A DNA stretch of 64,000 bases from Caecitellus pseudoparvulus. Its lineage: Eukaryota > Bigyra: Bicosoecida. Below, piece by piece: positions 21,432-33,400 of the stretch. The DNA lies in contig CBFFRQ010000017.1 of the NCBI GenBank assembly GCA_965644315.1, forward strand, positions 143,860 through 207,859. The letters are read 5' to 3'. How positions within the stretch are numbered: the stretch's first letter is position 1; each line of letters starts with the position of its first letter. The position numbers and the translations under genes are program-made. The notes below the pieces were generated by a model. That model was given only the letters and a program-made list of their open reading frames with translations. It was not told the origin of the DNA and searched no databases.

Positions 21432-24400
21432 ATGGACACTGTGTACGGCTTCGTTGACCGCATGTTCCAGGCCATGGACTTGCGGAACCCTTTGATGAAG
21501 GGTGTGCTGTACTATCTCCAGTCTAACCCCATCATCAGCAGGTACTTGGACCTGTCCAGGGCAACGCCAGACCTGGCACTGGACCGCGGCGAGGAGGCAG
21601 GGGAGATGCGCATTCGCAACATCACCCTGCGCGCGGAAGCCCTGGAGCAGTTCAAGCTGCCCATCACTCTGTTGGACAGCCATGTCGGCAGCCTGGACGT
21701 CCGCCTGCCCGACTCGTACTTCGGCACCTTCACAGACCTGCTGCTGGGCGGTGAAGGGGAGGCGCTAAAAACTGCCCTCGTGCTGAACGGCATCAACATC
21801 ACCATCGCCCCCCGGGACAACCTGGAGGGTGCTGTGGCGCGCGGTGCTGGCGAGAAAGCATCCGAAGCCAGCGGCCTCACGCCCTCCCAGCGTGTGGACG
21901 CGCTCATGTCAGCGGCCCAGGTGGACAAGCTGCGCCGGCTGGGGCTGGACAAGGACTCAGAAGACGAAGAGCTGACCATCAGGGCCGTGGCCGTGCTCAC
22001 TCAGCGCATGACCATCCGTGTGCACCAAGTGCACATTCGCTACGTGGACACGGTCACACGCCCCGAAGCGCCGTTCGCTCTGGGCATCGTCATGCAGGAA
22101 GCACAGGGGGGGCCGCTGCTGGACGTGGTGCGGGCTGCTGCCAAGGCTGGCGACGCGGCAGCAGCGGCGGTGCAAGCTGCGTCACCTGCCCACCCGGGTG
22201 ATGCCGCATGCCAGGCTTTTTTGGACTCACCAGAGTGGATGGCGGCCATGCAGCCCCCGCAGGTAGGGCTGGCTGACCGCCTGCGCACGTCGCAGCGCAA
22301 ACTGGCCACCTTGCAGGGCCTGGGCGTGTACCTTCAGCAGCTGCCTTCGCAAGGTGCGCCCACGGGCCCAAGTGGCGGCCCTGTGGAGGAGGACCCGCTG
22401 CCTCCAGAGTTTTCCTTCGTCAACGCCGCACTTGAGGACACCCCCGTTCGGCAGCGGGATTGGGTTCTGCATCCGCTCTCTGCCCGTGCGGCGTACACGG
22501 TGCAGGCTGGCCAGCTGTTTTCCAGGCACTGCCCCCCCGCGCAAAGGGCGGTCGTACACATCCCTCGGCTGGCACTGTCCATGTCAGAGGCGCAGCTGCA
22601 CAGTGCCTGCGTTGTGGCGGCGTACTTGCGAAATTACCGCCTCCACAGCAAGTACTCCGACTGCTGGGAGTCTGCGCAGCAAGTTGCAGCGGCAATGGGC
22701 ATCCACCGGGCGACTTTTTTCCCGCTCGCTGCGCTGTGGGAGCACGCCAAAGGCCGCCCTGAGGCGTCCTTGCACCGTGCGAAGTTGTACCACGCGAGTG
22801 TCAGCCAAGTGTTTGCCCGCTTTCTGCCACAGGAGGTGGTCAGGGTTGCCAGTCTCCGGCATAGTGCCCGTGGCACCGCAAGGACCACCCTCGCAGCACT
22901 GGTGCCTGCCCCACTCCCCGCCGCGCCAACTGCGGGTCACCTGCACGACTGGGCAGAGCACATGCGCGCCTTTCTCGAGGCGGCTGAGCAAGGCGGCGGG
23001 CGCCAGGAAGGAGCTGTCAGTCTGGGCAGCTCTTCTGCTGCGGCAGCAGGCGCCGCGTCGGGGGTCGGAACGCCAAGTACTCCAGCGTCAGGCCAAGCGT
23101 TTCCGTCAGAGACATCTGCTTCACCAAGTCGCTTGCTCCGAAGGCAGGCCTCCACAAAGATGCTGGATGAGGCGCTTCAAATGGACTTGGCGAAGTGCAC
23201 AGCACCACCAGATGTCTTCGCCACGTGCATGGAGGCATTCAGAGCCAGGGTGCGGCGAAGTCTCCTGGCGAGGCAGCGGTGGGCGTTTGCTCAGCGGGCA
23301 GTTGTGGGGGATTTGCGGCGGCAGGGCCAGCGCGTGCGCAGCAAGCTGGCTTCCAGACTGCGACGGCAGGGGCGAGGAGCTGCCTCTGGCGTGTCGGGCA
23401 CCCATGAGTCTGCGCGCTTTCACACCCTGCAGGCTGTGACGCTGGGGCCGTCGGGACTCCGACTGAGCATGGTGGAGGCGCTGTGGGGACCACAGTACGT
23501 GGCCGCCTTCAAGTTGCTCTTCCGGCGCAAGCTTGGGCAGGGCGGCATGCTCATCGATGGCGTGGTGCTCCCCAGCTTCAGCATCATTGAAGTCGCCCGG
23601 CCGCAGCCTGGTGAAGCGCATGTGAAGGGGACCTCCCCATTCATCACGACTCCGTTGCCGGGCGAGCCAGCAGAGCTGCCCTTGTCATTCCGCCTCGAAG
23701 CAGGGCAGCTTGTTGCATGCCATCGGAGCGCTGGGCAGCAGGGCATCCCCATTTCCGTGAATGCGTCCCCCACTGCATTTGATGGCGAGCTGTTGGTGAC
23801 TTGGGTGGAGGACGTGCCTGCGAAGACCCTGCCGCCACACAAGGACAAGGATCTGAAGTGGCAGCCATCCACATCGTCGCAACTTGCACGGAGCAAAGCA
23901 GAAGACACGATCAACTTCCTCGACAGACATCTGTCGGCGGAGAACCTCCTGCGGTACCGCCGGGTCGCCCACGCAGAGTTGCAGCTGGAGAACTTCTTGC
24001 TCAAGTTCCGCGAGCACCAGCGCCAGGAACTTCGAAGGGTTGCTGGGCAGCAGAGCGCCTGCTTTCCATCGCTCTCATGTGCGGGATCCCCACGCGCAGC
24101 CGAGCCAGGGGAAGCAAGCGCGAGCGTGGACAGTGCCGTCAGCAGAGAGCGCCTCACGCGACTCGTAGCAGTTCCAGTTTACACGGGAGAAGCTATTCGC
24201 GCCTTGCAGCGCAGCCAAGACACTCTGAATCGATTGCAAAGTTCTTCATCGGAGCCAAAGTCGGAGGAACGGGACAGGCAAGCCGCCATTGACGACACTC
24301 TCCGCCGCATGCACGAGGCGGAGCTGTCCGAGCCCAGGTCCCCGGCGCAGCTGCACCCCCTTTCACTGTACACCCACCAACTGCACACCCCATCTCTGGA

Positions 24401-27400
24401 TGGCGAAGCTTTCCTTCAAGCTGTCAGCCAGCAGCGCGACGGCGACTGCTTTGCAGAGACGCTGGCCGCGTTGCTCCCGGGCGGTTCTGGCACCCCGCAA
24501 GTTCCCGGGCCGGCTCAACGTGCCCTGCTGCGCGCCGCGCTTCGTCGAGCGCAGATCCCGCTGGGCTTTGCGCTGACACTTCCTCAACCTGGACTGCAAC
24601 CCGCTCCACCAGCGTATGGATTCATCTCGTCTCTCTTTCTCACACAGCGCCCGGTCCTGTGGGCCTCAGCTGCGTCTGCTCAGCTGCCGCTTCCCGCACC
24701 CTGCAGCACTTCATCGCAAGACAGCGAAAAGCGTGGAACCGTCATTCTGCGCATTCAAGCCAGGGACGCAACGGAAGAACAGCTGCACACGGCTCGACAG
24801 GTCCCTGTCGCAAGTAACACCTGGTCGGGCCTTGCGCCAGGCGGGGCTTGTGTGGGCTTGGCTTCTGAGTCCTCAGGCCTGCTCACGTGGATGTCCGAAG
24901 CAGTCCTGGCACATGAAGCTTGGTGTGAGGAGCCAGTTCTTCGCTCTCGCTTGGCGCGCTGCATTGTGTGCCCCACACAGGGGCTGAATAGTGCCCACGC
25001 TTCGCTGCACACGACTGGGACTGCCGAGGTGCAGCACATCTCATTCGGTCGTTTTCGTGAGCCCCCGATGGCACCAAGTGTCCCAGCGCACCTGGATCAC
25101 GTCGGGCACCTCCCGTCTGAGCACCTCTTTGCGTATGCGTCCCTTCTCACGGAACAGGACAAACAAGGGCTTGCGACTCTGCTGCCCCTCACCAGCCTCG
25201 ATGACCCAGCGCTTCTCGACGTTGACGACAAGACGTTGCCTTGGAGCTACGTCCTGCGCCACGCACATGTACGCTGTACAGAGGCATCCGTGTCCCTGTC
25301 CCTTTCCTCTCGAGCCGGCCCGAGCGGCGGTGTTGCGGGCGGCGCCATGCCAACCTGGCGACAGGCACAGGCCGCCCCGTTTCTTGCAGCGAGGTTGCTG
25401 GACGCCAAGCTCCTGGTGCAGCAACTTAAGGCACAGCACTTGCGAGGAAAGGTGTCGGTAGCAAGCATCGAGGTCGAGCAGGATGCGTCAGGACTCCGCA
25501 TGCGGCACGAACGGCCTGTCTGGGATGCGCTTCAGACTGCGGTAGAGCAGGATGGCGGGTCCTTTGCGTCGGCGGTGGGGCGCATTAAGTCCACAACTGC
25601 TGCACTGGGGCCCTCCAGCCCTACCGAGCAGTTGCTGGCAACCTTGTTTGCGATCGTGGACCCCCCCGAGGCATCTGCAGTCCACAGCCGCCCTCCTTGG
25701 CTGTTGCCGCGTGACACCTGCCAGCCCTGCCACAACCCACCTCCTTCACCCTGGGAGGGCACCTCTTCACTGCTGAGTTGGCTGTGTGCTTACATTCGCT
25801 TCTTGCTCAAGCCACCTTGCGGCGAAGCCCCCGCCTTGACGCCTGCTGTCTTGCTTACGTTGTGGATGAGTGCCCATTCCACTGCTCTGCCTAGTGCAGC
25901 ATTACCACGAACTGTCCTTGCGTTGGAGGAAGCTTGCCAAGTTGAACCACCTACGCTGTTCCAACACGCCCCGCCCACGATAAGGGGCTCCCGGCCCGAC
26001 TCCCCCTTTGCGCTATTTCTCCACAAGCGGGTGTTACAGCGCCTGCTCACCGGCACGCCACCCGCGCAGGATCTCCGGGAGCTGCAAGTGGGGGAGTTGT
26101 CACGTGCGCACCAAGTGGCTGCCTGGATGCGGGAAACCGTGCAGCACGCTCACAAGGAGGCAATCGCAGATTTTTTCTCCGGGTGCCCATCGTTTGATGC
26201 GATTCTCCTGGACGATGAGTTCGTTCAGTACCTATTTGCGTACGCGAGCAGCGTTGCGGAGCACGAGGAGGAAGCCCACGACGTGGTCCCGCCCCAAGCC
26301 CTAGCTCCGGCGCTGCGGTTTTGGAGGGATTTGATGCTGCTTGAGCGGGGTTTGAAAGTCCATGCGAACGCGCAGCTACAACCGGTGTGTGCCCTGCTTA
26401 CTTCCCACCAGGAGACGGTTCAGTACGTGAAGGCTCTCTTCGCGGGGTACGTGGGTGGCACGGCAGTGAGCCAGACCACCCAAGCACATCAGCCGGTCAC
26501 GCAGCCTGCAAAGCCTTCCTGGTCCACGTGGCTGTGGGGGACTGGAGTCGCCGCTCCACGTCTTTCCAGTGCGCAAGGCCCCATGTCCACGGGCCACCTC
26601 ACGCCACTGGCAGCCTGGCTTGGCAAGTCGGAGGATGGTGAGAGTGCCTTGAGGTCCCTCAGCGATCACCTGTGGGGTTCTGCCGATGAGGTCCGGGCGA
26701 CGACTTCATCTGGTCCCAGCGCCCTCCTAGGGCACCAGCTTGTGTCAGAATGGTGTCGGCCGCTGCACAACTTGCTGCGTCGGCTGTTGGATGTCCACTT
26801 GCTCCCGCGGTTCGTCGCCGACACCTGGCATCCAGAGCATGGCTGTTTCCGGCAGCTGGAGGCAGCCATTGCGCCGGGCGCACTCCTGCAAGGGGTAGCC
26901 CGTGCAAAAGCAGGCAAGCTGGCGACGGCTTGTGGGGCACTGAACAGCCTGCATGCTCGCCAACGACCTGACATTCTGCCAGGGCTCATGTGGGGCGGAG
27001 CCCGGCTTCGCGTTCAAGACGACGGCGGCTGGAAAGACGCCGCCCAGTTTTTGTCCCTCTCTGTCTCAGGGATGGCAAGCGACCCAATTCCTGCAGTCAA
27101 TCTGCACTTTGAGCACTGCAAGACTGGAGTTCCGGCCGAGCAGTACTCTGGACTGTCCAGCCCGCGCACGCCTGCCCAGGAGAGTGACATGCAGCGGCAC
27201 GAGCTGGAAATTTTACAGGAGCAGTTGACTGAGCTGCCTCGCATTGAACCTTTAACATCTGAGTTCGGCTTGGGGCGGGTGCTTGTGGAGGGTGCTGCTG
27301 CGATGTTAGCGTGGGAATCACAGGAGGGCGCGGCGTCCGGGGTGGTGGCTGCAGAAGCACCCTCTTCAACGACAGTGTTCTGCCACATAGATGCAGAGGG

Positions 27401-30400
27401 AACAGCACTCAGTATTCGGCATCGCCCAGATGATGATGCTCCGTTTAAGAGCCTTCCGCTTCACCACCACTGCCGAGTACTCTTGCCAGCCGAGGTGCCA
27501 GTTGGAGCGGAACAAGCTGCCGTAGGCGGGGGCCCTGCATCCCCAGCATTCGCCGCAATTTTGGCATGGGTCACAGCCTTTGGGCAGCGGGGGGGCTTCA
27601 AAAGTGTTCCCGATGGATTTTTGACACGTGGACTGCTTTTCCTGTCTGTGCCCATGCACGGAGCCCCTCGCAGCTCGGACGTGCAGTGCCAGGTGCTGCA
27701 GCTTCCGTCGGAAAGCAGCAGAGATGCATTCCACTTGGCAGCAAAGCACAGCATTTTATCTCACCTCGTGCAGCACGCTCGGGCAGAGGCGCTCAGTCTC
27801 TCGCGTGGCGATGTAGGCCATGACCTCCTCCAGCAGCTGCAGCCGTCGCTGTGCGCCTTTGAAGGCGAGACAAAGTCACACCTAGCATCGTGCTTCAATG
27901 AGGATTTGCCAAGTGTGCAAGGCGAGCTGTCACCTAGTGCTCTAGACCATGGTAAGGTGCAAGTTCCTTCTCGCAGCTTGCTGCACACATCGGCCGACAC
28001 CCTGGAGCTGGCGCTGTCGCCTGCAGAGGTGCCGGGCCTGCCTTCCACCGCACGGCTCAACCTTGCAGGGGCCCTGCCCTGTGCAGAATGTCCACCAAAA
28101 CAGGGTTTTCAAACCGCGCATTTATCAGTGGGCCTCATTCACATTTGCTTGCACCCCGCAGCGGCGGGTTCGCTGCTGTCGGAGTTTTTGCATGCAAGGC
28201 CATACTTGGCAGCCGCCTACGTTGGACACTTGTCCCTTCTGCCGCCAAGCTCTAGGCAGTCCGATGTTGCGCTGGCCAGTAGCATCCAGGCGATGAAGCA
28301 GACCAGGTCACTCCGCCGAGAGTACCGTAAGCGGGTCTTGGATTGTGCGATGCGATCGTGTGTGCCTCAGGGTGTGGGGCAGATGCACGACCGCGCTGCC
28401 GTCAAACGTGACTTGCTCAGGCAAAACTACCGCCGCGCAGACAATTTCATTCCAGAGCAAGAGGGTCATGAAGTCCATCACGCGGCCTCCCTTGAAGAGG
28501 GAGTGAGCGATGCTCGTGTGTCTGTTTGGGTGGCCGGACTGGAGTTGGCCCTGCCGGCCACCGCGGCTCGAGTGCCTCGTGGTGCCCCGGGTACAAGCCG
28601 CGAAGTTGACTTGGACTGCACTGTCGTTCAGTCCGAGGTGAGTCCAAGGCCGGGCTGGGTTCATTCCCTCCCCGCCCTGGACGTGGTCATGCTGCGCATG
28701 AGTGGTGTGCAGGCTGGGACATTCACGGGCGCCCATGTGGGTGCTCAGATTCAACGAGTTGACGTGTCCCTGGTCACCTTGATGGATGCTGCTTGTGCAA
28801 GTGCAGGTCGACTTGGAAGCGTGGCTCAGGGGGCGCCCAACCTTGATCGCTGGGCGCCGGTCATGAGAGCCGTGTCAAGCTGCGCTCTCCGTGCCTGCTT
28901 GCTGCAGGACACACCCCTGCTCTCGCTTCGGAAAGGGGCAGGAGTTCAGCTGTATGGGGTGGATGAAAGCCAGGTCATCCTTGGGTCCATCGACGTGTTT
29001 GCCGTCCCAGCCTGCGCTCCGGAGCTGCTCGGTATTCGTGCTGCCTGGCAACACCTTCACCACATTTGGGTGGAGGTGGAGGCTGCATCCCAGCAACTCC
29101 AGCTGCGCAGTGGGAACACAACTCATTCAGGCGCGTCAGGGGAGTCAATGCCACCCGAGCCCCATGGGCAGAGTCCGTGGAGGCTGTCCGTGACACTGGA
29201 TGCATGCCACTTGCACCTGCTTGCGCGGGGAGCAGGACCTGGCTGCCAAGCAGCCTCTGGTGAGGGCTTGACGGCGGAATGCGCTTCTTCTTTGATATGT
29301 TGCACTCCTGAGTGTGCTTGCTTGTTCACGCTTGGCTTGCTGGGTTCGCGAGCGCTGGTGGAGTTGCCAAGCCTAGCGGCACCGCAGCACCCCATGAGCC
29401 TGTCTGGCATGGCGAAGGCCCTCAACCACGTGCACCCACCAGGGTTCTCGCCACGAAAGGCTTCTTCGACAGCGCTTCTGTCACGCATGGAAGTGGGCGG
29501 CTTGGTGGGTGTGTGTTTTCCAGGGCTGCTCTCAGGCTCAGGGGCTGAGGCGTTGCACAGGCAAGCCACTCCCCAGAAAGACATGCCGTATGCCCCGTGG
29601 GATTCAGATATGAAGAGCGTAGCGTGCATGTCCCACGAAAACAACTCTCCGCACCTTGTCGTCCAGTGTGGCAGCGGTAAGCGGCGGGCGGGGAAAGCTG
29701 CCTTGCTCACTCTGCAGCAGACCACCTCCAGTGCGTCGGCAGAAGGGCAGTGTGCCACATGCTGCACCACGCAAGTGGGACCAGTGGCACAGCACCACCA
29801 GCCTCATCACGGCCGAGCAGCAACGTGGGCTGCGAGCAAAGCGGCTGCCTCTGCGCTGGCAGCGCTGGACGAGGACTCGCCAACCCCTGACACGCCCGTC
29901 GATTCCGTACACCCAACTGAGGATGTCAGTGTGCACTTGCGTGCCTTCAGCACAGACCTCCCTCAGCATGACGTTCGCAGGGGGGTTTCCATCGACATTA
30001 ATCACGTTCACGTGCTCCCCTCTGCCATGCTTGTGCAGGGCATGTCGACCCTTGTGGGGAGTCTGCAAGGCTGCATCCGCGCGCAAGCAGCCCAGCGCGG
30101 CGAGGACGGCGCCCGGGAGCTTAGCTTTGTTCGCGCCTGGTGCACAGCGCTCATGCGAATGTCATCAGAAGAAAAGCGCACCGAGGATGAGGCACTTGGG
30201 TCGCGACGTTCGCGTCAAGGTGCCACTTGTGCCCTGCCGCTCCAAGTGGTCACTGAGCTGCTAGTGGTGTCTGGCTCGGTCGCTGGTGTGCATGGGCGCC
30301 TGACACACGACTGTGCCATGTTGGCAGGGATTTCATGTGGCCAGCTGTCTTTTCGGGCAAGCAAAGGCAGTGTTGTGGAGGACATTGTCTGTGTCCCTCT

Positions 30401-33400
30401 GTCAGGGCCGGTGTTTGAATCCGAGCAAGCCCAGGCGACGGTGCAGCGAGAGCTCCTGAGATTATTCGACGGAAAGGGCAGTATACAAGTGCACCATACG
30501 TCAAGACGATCAGGTGCATGGCGGTGTGTGGGGGCAATCGATGGGGACTTGAGTATCACCCTTTGCCGACCCGAGCTGTTCATGCTGGCGTGGACGTTTT
30601 CCGACGGAGACACACGTGACCCGTTGAGGCGAGGCGGACAGTGGCTGCCGCACATGATACCTTTCTCTGCATACTGCCACCCCCTGCTCGCGGCCCGGTT
30701 CTCCAGAGAGTGCGCTTCAAGACCATCTGATGCTGTCTGGAGCAAAGCGATGCTGCCCGCCGTTTCCACTGCGTTGCGTGGGCAGAGTGCTGTTGGCCTG
30801 CGCCCCGTCCACCCCGCGCGAGGCTGGGCTGCCATGCCGCACCCCCTTCTTGTCCCAACTGACACTGAGTCAGCGGACCCTTCGCACTGGTGGAGTGGCG
30901 TTCCTGGTGGAGTCGTGCAATTGAAGGTCGGTGACATCTTGCTCAGCGCGTCGCATGCTTCTCCGGAGTCAATCTCAGATGGGCTGCCCGCCCCCAGGGA
31001 GCCCCTTCACCATGCCTGGCAAGATATCAATGCGGCCCTCACGGAGCGGGCATTCTCCTTGGAGCCTGAGCTGCCCCTGCTGTTGACTGATGTGGAGGCT
31101 GTGTGCGGGCGGGTGTCCGTGGATGTCGAGCAGGATATCAGCGTCTTGCCATGGGACGTACTCAGCGCAGTGTACGCCAGCGATGGATACGGCTTGGGAA
31201 GCAGCCGTGCTGGTGACAGGGCAACCGGCTGGATGTGGATTCGAGGCTTTAGCTCTCACATGGAACACGTGGCTCCCGTGCTCGCGGTCACTGACGGCGC
31301 CGATGTGGAGGCGGTCATGGGACCTCAGCTGCACCCTCATGCAGGGTTTGGCGGCCGGCGACACGCTGTGAAAGTCACATCTCTTGTCGTGCAGCCCATC
31401 CCAGTGAGTGCGGAGAGTGACGAGGCGTCCGCCACGCAGCAGAGTCCAGCACAGGCGTCCACAACGGTGCAGGCGCTGCACATGCACACAACTGCAGATG
31501 CGCTGGCTGTACGGCAGGTCATGCACGTAGGCAAGCTAGTCCCTCGGGTGCTCGCGCAGCTATCACAACAGATGTGTTCCACTGGCCCCTGCCCCGACTT
31601 TGTATCGTGGGTTCGGGGGGATGCGAGGCAGCTGGACAGTGTCGCAGCACGATTGGATGCGTTGACCCACGAGAGTGGGCGGGACCGTTCAGCCTCGGAC
31701 ACCTCAATTGGGGAACGTGATCATTCTGGCGGGGGGGACTCTGACGCATTCACACAAATCGGCACGCAGCCAGGCTCTGACAGCCTCTGGGGCGCCGCTG
31801 CGGGGTCGGAGGCAAGCCCGACAGCCTCCCTGCAAGGTTCAGTAGCTGAGCCTGAGACAGGCAAGGGTGGAGCTCCACTGGAATCCCTGGAAGCAGAGAC
31901 GTTCGTGACACTACAAGCTGAAACTCTCTTGGTAGATGTGCAGTGCCTCGCCTCGGGCGTGCAGCGGTTCTGGGGAGCGCCGCCTCCTTTGCCGGTGATG
32001 CGTGTTGCGCACGACATTCACAGGAGCGTCGCTGCAGGACGACCAGATTTGAAGGGCGACCAATCACCATATTTTCAAGACGCGCTGGACATCTGGCCTT
32101 GCCTTGAAGACAATTACAGGTGGTGTGCAAGGGCCGACTGTTCGCGGCTGGCCTGGCTGCACGACTTTGCGCGAGGTGTCGTGGCACCCCACACGCAAGT
32201 TATCATGTACAACGCCAGCGCTGGCTGTAAACTTAACCCGCTTCGACACCAGGATGTGTGGAAGACGTCCCGTGAAGCCCAGCGGGGTTCGGTGAGCATG
32301 ATGGAGTGCGAGCTGGGCACTGCAGCCATGTTCGTGGGCCTCGTCGCGCCCAGCCCCTTGTTGCAGCCTGTCTTGGGGCTCGTGCCCGAGCACGAAGCGT
32401 TCACGCATTTGCATGCACAACGTGACAACACAGCTCACCTGTGGCCACAGGAGCCAGCCTGGAGGCATGGCGTCCCGCGAGCCGCAGTTGGCGGTGCTGT
32501 CGGCGCGTTGCATGAAGCAGCCGCTGGCAGATGGGGGGATGCAGTTGGTACACCGTGCCCGCCAGGCATGAGCCCCACAAGGTACATTGTGTACCCCCAT
32601 TGGTGGAGGCCGGGCAGCGCCTTGCCCACGCATGTGTACTCGCTGAACAGCCCACATTGGTGGGCCAGGGCCCTGTCCAAACACGCGGGGGCTTCTGCGT
32701 GGGGAAGGGAGGTGCTGCAGGCGCTGACTGATGGCGATGTGCACACCCTTGACAGCTTCCAGCAACAGCGTGAAGAAGCTGGTGACACTTGGCAGCCACC
32801 TCGCAGCGTGGCCGCCACAGCCGAACTTGCTTGGGCTGGGCACACTGCGCACCGCAGCACGGCGAGCCTCCTGCGCGGTTCCTTGCAGCAGCAGCTTCAC
32901 ACCCTCGCCACTGGGCACCAACTCCATGTTCACAGCAGCACTGGCAGTGGCATGTGGAGCCCAACACCCAACCTTGGTGGTGAGGCGGAGCTGCTGGACA
33001 CCGGCATGGACAGCGAGGAAGTGCAGGTGGGGGAAACATTTTTTGCGCTGCAGGTGCCCGTCGTGACGAGCTCCCCCTTCCAAGTGAGTATGCCGCGCGA
33101 AGGTGGGCAGCCTCATCACCTGGCAGGTGTCAGTCCTTTGGCACAGCTTGCTGTTCAAGCTGTGCGGCGCGAGCAGACCCGTCAGTTTTTCTTGTACATG
33201 GCGCCCCGTCTGGAGAACTGTCTGCAAGTTACGGCGATCGTCCCAATGGATCCCTGGAAGTCGGACGTGTCTGAGCCTACTTCATCTTCTCTGCCTCCCA
33301 CCCTATCACGTGAAAGCGCCGAGTGGATTCAGAGCTGGCTGCAGCAGTGCGAGAGTCGGCTTGGGCCGTGTGGTGCATACGGCCCGCTGTGGGTGTGGGG

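Noticed and set aside
32064-33227. 387-codon minus-strand frame within the giant lipid-transfer gene
   Set aside because: His/Cys/Arg-rich composition and no start or splice context; a shadow of the plus-strand frame.
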